Notes under the pieces: generated by a model
The model's input: the letters and a program-made list of their open reading frames with translations, nothing else
The model's database searches: none
What the model was told of the DNA's origin: nothing
Shown: positions 59,391 through 64,000 of the stretch, piece after piece
Position numbering within the stretch: position 1 is the stretch's first letter
Layout of the letters: each line of letters begins with the position of its first letter
NCBI GenBank assembly: GCA_023376005.1
Contig: CM042160.1
Span: 80,172,376 to 80,236,375 of the forward strand
Origin: Doryteuthis pealeii
Lineage: Eukaryota; Mollusca; Cephalopoda; Myopsida; Loliginidae
DNA: 64,000 bases
Reading direction: 5' to 3'
Position numbers and translations under genes: made by a program

Positions 59391-61779
59391 TCTTGATTTA
59401 ACTCTCTCTCACTCTTTCTTAAAGGGGGGTTGTAAAATATCTATATTGATTTACTGATAAAAATCTGTGGGGAGGCATTCAAAATGTCTACATTAATTTG
59501 CTAACAAGAAAGTGACAAAAACACGACTCAGAAAATATCTAAGTGATTCTTGAAATTCACCTGATGCTGGCTTGCTAAAACATAGCCTAAATTAAGGCAG
59601 GAGGCCAGGACGCTATAAGATCAAAATTACCAAAATATATTCCATAATTCACAATTTCAATATTACAAATAAAGGGACATGTAGCTTCCTTTTTTTTTTC
59701 TTTTCTTTTTTTCAATTCATTATAATTTTACATTGGGTAGACACAAGACCAATTAGAATGTTTCATTTTTAAAATTGGGTGAAATAAAATGGGACAAATA
59801 AGAAATCTGCGATTAAGCGACACCATATAATCAGGATTTACATTTTTTACATTGCATCTTGAACAATTTGGACGTTCTCATTTTTAACCAGCAGAGCATT
59901 TAGCGGGATGATAACAGATGGAAGATTTAGTAACAAACGTATTAATATAATTGATTAGATTTGTTATTTGTAGTTTTTAAAGCAAGGAATAATCTTTGTC
60001 TATTATGTTCACTTTAACTTCCTAACACTTGTCTTCTATTTCCTCTCTAATGCAAATCCACTTGACTCAATAACTGGAAAAAATCCTGAATAGGGTTGGT
60101 GGGGGATGAGAGGGGCTTATAGCTAAGTGGCAAAGGTTCTCCAAGTCCAAGCAAGAGAAAAAAGTTGTCTCTGGAGAGAAACTGCCTTGGTTTTTCTATC
60201 TCTCCACAGTCTGAACCATTCTAATTAACAGGGGTGACAGATCTATTTTTTTTTAAACATTACTCATAACCTAGAGGTTGTGTGTTCAATCCCTGTGATG
60301 AGCAGTACATTTCATTGCACTTTCTCTTCAATCATCATTCTAACTGGATTATGTCTAGGATCAGCAAATCAAAGAATGTATCTGCGCTTTCAAATTGTTC
60401 TTCCTATATCAAAGAATAAACCCTAAAGTTGCCCCTGACCACATCGTTAGCCTTTCTTAGAGTCAGTGTAGATGCTGTGCCCTCAGAAATCCAAGGTATT
60501 TTAAAATTTAGAATATTTAGAATAACAAAAATAAAAATATATAAAAAATTTTATAATAATAAATCTATAGAATTATTTTAACATCTATACAATTTCAAAA
60601 AATCTATAAAGTTTAATAAGGATACAATAAATACGAAAACCCTTTTACTGTGTTTAGAAAAAGTGTCATGTAGACAGCTAATATAATGTTTTTTGTGTTG
60701 CTTTAATCAGATGAGATAGGTTTAACAAAAACACACAGTTCTATTTTCATATTGGGTAATATATTATCCAAAATTGTGTTAAAAATGAAAATCAGGAAAT
60801 GACTAAAATTTGGATTGGGTCACAGAAACAATCAATAAAAGATTTTTGTTATTAACTACTTTTTAGTATTAAGTACTTTTTAGTATATACTATAATGTAT
60901 TTGTGTCTTGTATGTATTTCTCTATGTGCTCACAAATTAAAGTCTGTTAATATCTTATAACTTCTTTGTCGGAGTAATTTATGTACACACATGTACCCAC
61001 GTTGGAAGGTTGCTTTGAGCCTTCCAACTTATCATAAGAGATTTACATCTTACAATAAAAAAAATACATGAAAGAGAAGATTATCAAAAGGTAAGGCTAA
61101 AATTATTTCACTTTATAAAGAACTAATTTCTTTAAGGAAATTTGCCATAAAAAGTATTACTAAACATAGAATAGGAGCCAAGAATTTGGCTACCCTTTTA
61201 AAAAGATGAAATAGCAAAAGTGATAGCAAAAATCTTGAAGGGAATTCTAGGAGAATTGAAATCAGTTATCACTCAAAAAAGAAATAAATTTTAAAAAAGA
61301 CATAATATTTAACAAGTTTAAAGTCACCAAAAGTTTTGAAGAAATAAAAACAAATTTCTACAAGAGACAAAAGAGATGACAAAATGACCCACTGAGGTTG
61401 ATATGCCGTAAAACCAAACCAAACTTAAAAATAAATATTCCTATTATTCCTCGTTTTCAACTGGACTTTATAATGTTAACAGTATGCTAGTTGATTGCAG
61501 TGCAACTACATTATATAAATTGTCATATTTAAAAAAATATTTGCTTACATTTATCAACAAAGGGATATTGAGAAACTGGAGAATGAAGAGGGGATGTGGG
61601 GGTGGGGTAAATAGAAGGGGGGGAGGGATACATAAGCAAGATTAATTATGGGCGAGTAGATATGGGGCTATAAAAAAATGGGTGGGTTCAAGCTAGCAAC
61701 ATTTTTATTTATTTATCTATTTATTTGTCAGCAAACAATGTCATTCAGAGTTGGGAAAGTAAAGAAATAAGATTGAGAG

Positions 61780-61800
61780 AAAGAATGAGGACAGGAATGA

Positions 61801-61837
<37 letters not shown>

Positions 61838-61905
61838 AAGCAAGAAAGAGAGAGAAAGCAAGAGAGAGAGAGACTGACAGATAGACAGACAGACAGACAC
61901 ACAAG
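61780..61905. repeat. (GA)n / (CAGA)n microsatellite (arm A'')
   Basis: Counterpart of 34095-34230. Confidence 0.9.
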
Positions 61906-62349
61906 ATTTCCCTTTTCAAAATTGTTTTTATGAGTATTCTGTGAGTTTCTTTTGTGAACCGGTTTTAGAAATGAGTGATTTTGGTGAATTTCTTATTTCC
62001 AACTTCACAAATCAAAGTTTATCAGTTTTGACAATATCTTAACACAAAAAAAACACAACAAAAAACACTTGATCAAGTTGGTAGATGGCACCATAACAAT
62101 TAAAATAACGGACAGTGCTTGTGTTTCTATGATAAATTAGAAAATGAATGAACAATACTGCATCCTAAAAATACCCAAGTCATCTAAATAAAACTTATTT
62201 TCCATGGAAGCAGCTATAAACAGGGAAGAGATACAAAATGTCGTAGAACTTTGCCAAGTCGAAATATCTTGATGATGCAAAATTGAAGATTAAGACAAGA
62301 ATCCAACTTTACTTTTTCAATAAAACAATTTCATTGAAGAAAATATCAA

Positions 62350-62612
62350 ATTTTAGGTTATTGTCTTATTAACTCTTAACGTCCTATACCGCCTCATTCC
62401 ACCCATCTGAAAGTCACATTCATTTTCCTGATCCGTCCCAAACGATTAGCCTTTGTTTAAATGTGATATTAAACATATTTAGCAGTCTTTGATTTGAGGG
62501 AAATAACAGGTAACTTTAAATGAAAAGGCCATTTTTAGCCATTTATTGATAAATCCTTATAAGAATGGGGCTCTGGACTTAGAAAATTCTCATCAGGATG
62601 CTACGAGTTAAA
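62350..62612 (-). mobile_element. MITE-like repeat, family D (arm A'')
   Basis: TTAA precedes CTCTTAACGTCC on the left and follows GGATGCTACGAG on the right. Cleaner than the arm A copy. Confidence 0.6.
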
Positions 62613-62765
62613 GATGTGATTAAATTTGAAAGAGTTTTTAAAAGTATGAAAATGACTGAAAAACAGTTTGTGAAATTTGTTCAAGAGAAAAATAATTGCA
62701 CATAATAGAAACGGAAAACAGGACATGAAATTTCACAATTAGAACAAATTCATCAGGATTCAGAT

Positions 62766-62957
62766 CAATGGTTCTCAACCTTTTTTTACCCATGGACCCC
62801 TTTTCACCCTATTTTACTCTAGTGGACCCTCCAATAGCCATTTGATGTTTAAAAATCCTATTGTAATTTTATAGTTAAATACATTTTGCTTGCCTGGGTC
62901 ACAAAAAAATGTATATGGTCCCCAGGGGTCCACATGGACCCCGGTTGAGAACCACTG
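62766..62957. mobile_element. 192-bp hAT-like MITE, complete copy
   Basis: Ends CAATGGTTCTCAACC and GGTTGAGAACCACTG are inverted repeats of the CAGTGGTTCTCAACC type seen in many hAT elements. It is flanked by ATTCAGAT (62758-62765) and ATTTAGAT (62958-62965), a 7-of-8 match that fits an 8-bp target duplication. The copies at the A/A' fold are cut short by the turn. Confidence 0.85.
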
Positions 62958-64000
62958 ATTTAGATGTTTCAATCAACCTTATTGCCAATGATGATTTTTA
63001 GTACACACTTAAGTTTGGGGATTATTATTCCAGTTTGATTATGGATTCATTTCCAACAGTTTATTATTCGGGTCTAAACGACCCAAAATACTATGAACAT
63101 ACACTATAGATACTGTATACTGTATGTGTAATTAACAACTTTTTACATTAATTTTTCACCTCAAAAACAAGGGTCATTCACTATACACAATCAAATCAAC
63201 TTTTTGTGGTTAAAAATTAAGGGTCATTCATTATGTGAAATTGTTCATTACTCTAGTAAATACTATTAGAAATATTGAAGTCAGTTAGTCTACTGTTGGT
63301 TTGAATAACAGCAGCTAGCTAAGCACAACTGAAGCAGTGTCCAAGACAGTTGGTATTTATAGAAATCAAGAATGATCCATTCATGCATTTGGGTGATTCC
63401 ATTCCTTGAGTTCTGATTGGCTGCTTGGTTTCTATGATATTGTGGAGTTTTATAAATACCCTGTCATTCTGCAGTAGAATTGCAACAAGACGGGTTTGTA
63501 TTAAGTTACAACCGCTTGTTGCTGTGTCTTACCAATTCGACGGTAATTGGAACTTAGTTTGATTATTCTTCAATATATACTATTAGATAAACAGATGTGC
63601 ATGTTCTTAGAACAATTTAGTGCAGACTAAAAAGTAATGAAAAACGTATTTTTTTAGGCTGTGACAAGGGGAGTTTTGTACAACCATATTTTTTTGCTGT
63701 CAGGAAAGAAATTGAAAAAGCAAAATGTGAAAAATTCACCAATAGTTTTTATTATTATGTTTTTACATACAGATAAAATATGGAAGACTGAATGATAATG
63801 CAATACCAGGTTGTTGGAAAATTAACACAGTTTTATTTAACACAAAGTAGAAAATGCTTCTACCTTAAAAGTGACTTAACTAACTCAACTGTGCTATGCA
63901 TGTGGTAAGCTGCGTCCATTCACAACCAAACCCAATCCAAAAATTAACATGGCGGAAACCCCATTTCCGGGCTTCCCATCAGTCCCCTACTGATCAAAGG
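62958..64000. other. Unique right flank
   Basis: Single-copy in this window and no gene recognised. AAGGGTCATTCA occurs twice (about 63168 and 63219). A promoter- or LTR-like stretch is listed separately. This is presumably more XKR upstream intron, with the first coding exon further right. Confidence 0.6.
63400..63560 (+). promoter_or_regulatory. Promoter- or LTR-like stretch
   Basis: TTCTGATTGGCTG (an inverted CCAAT box) is followed about 40 bp later by TATAAATACCC and then GC-richer sequence (CAACAAGACGGG, CAATTCGACGGTAATTGG). The spacing suits a Pol II core promoter, and such arrangements are common in LTRs. No TG..CA termini, primer-binding site or downstream frame were found. Confidence 0.3.

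Larger units (their letters stand above)
52788..62945 (+). repeat. Arm A'' (third copy, direct orientation)
   Basis: Collinear with 24345-35248 of arm A. It lacks the same 593-bp and 86-bp segments that A' lacks. The first kilobase and a half (52790-54300) is full of small indels relative to A and A'. At its right end it runs on into unique sequence instead of folding back, so it holds the natural continuation of the locus. Confidence 0.97.

Overview
This is AT-rich animal DNA, probably from a mollusc and possibly a cephalopod. That guess rests on intron style, tRNA-headed SINEs, dense TIR mini-transposons and long (TA)n runs, and it is weak. I recognise one protein-coding gene: an XK-related (XKR4/6/7-like) phospholipid-scramblase-family gene on the minus strand. 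Its last coding exon is 831-1648 and the preceding exon is 22801-22997. They are separated by a 21-kb intron and the codon split across the junction agrees. The first coding exon was not found and probably lies beyond the right edge.

Layout. 1-830: 3' UTR and downstream flank. 831-1648: XKR last exon. 1649-17338: single-copy intron with a 3 x 190-bp tandem array, several MITEs, SINEs, a LINE remnant and a hammerhead-ribozyme-like motif. 17339-35248 (arm A): the rest of that intron, the 197-bp XKR exon and part of the next intron. 35249-52671 (arm A'): arm A again as its reverse complement, including an intact second copy of the XKR exon on the plus strand. 52681-52780: exactly 100 N. 52788-62945 (arm A''): a third copy of the part of A from about 24345 to 35248, in the original orientation. 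62946-64000: unique sequence that continues past the point where A folds back.

The A / inverted A' / A'' layout is the dominant feature. It turns at an 18-bp quasi-palindrome inside a small hAT-like MITE. A' and A'' share deletions that A lacks, and base-level disagreement rises near the fold and near the N gap. The most economical reading is a fold-back (chimeric or haplotypic) assembly error, with a true locus running 1-35248 directly into 62946-64000. A real inverted triplication has the same layout and cannot be excluded from sequence alone.

The rest is repeat biology: at least two tRNA-headed SINE families, two LINE 3'-end remnants, a Tc1/mariner-like MITE carrying a captured transposase N-terminus, a 464-bp TIR family with internal terminal arrays, a CACTA-like MITE, an element with a nested 94-bp MITE, and a 46-bp VNTR with 6, 6 and 4 units in the three arms.
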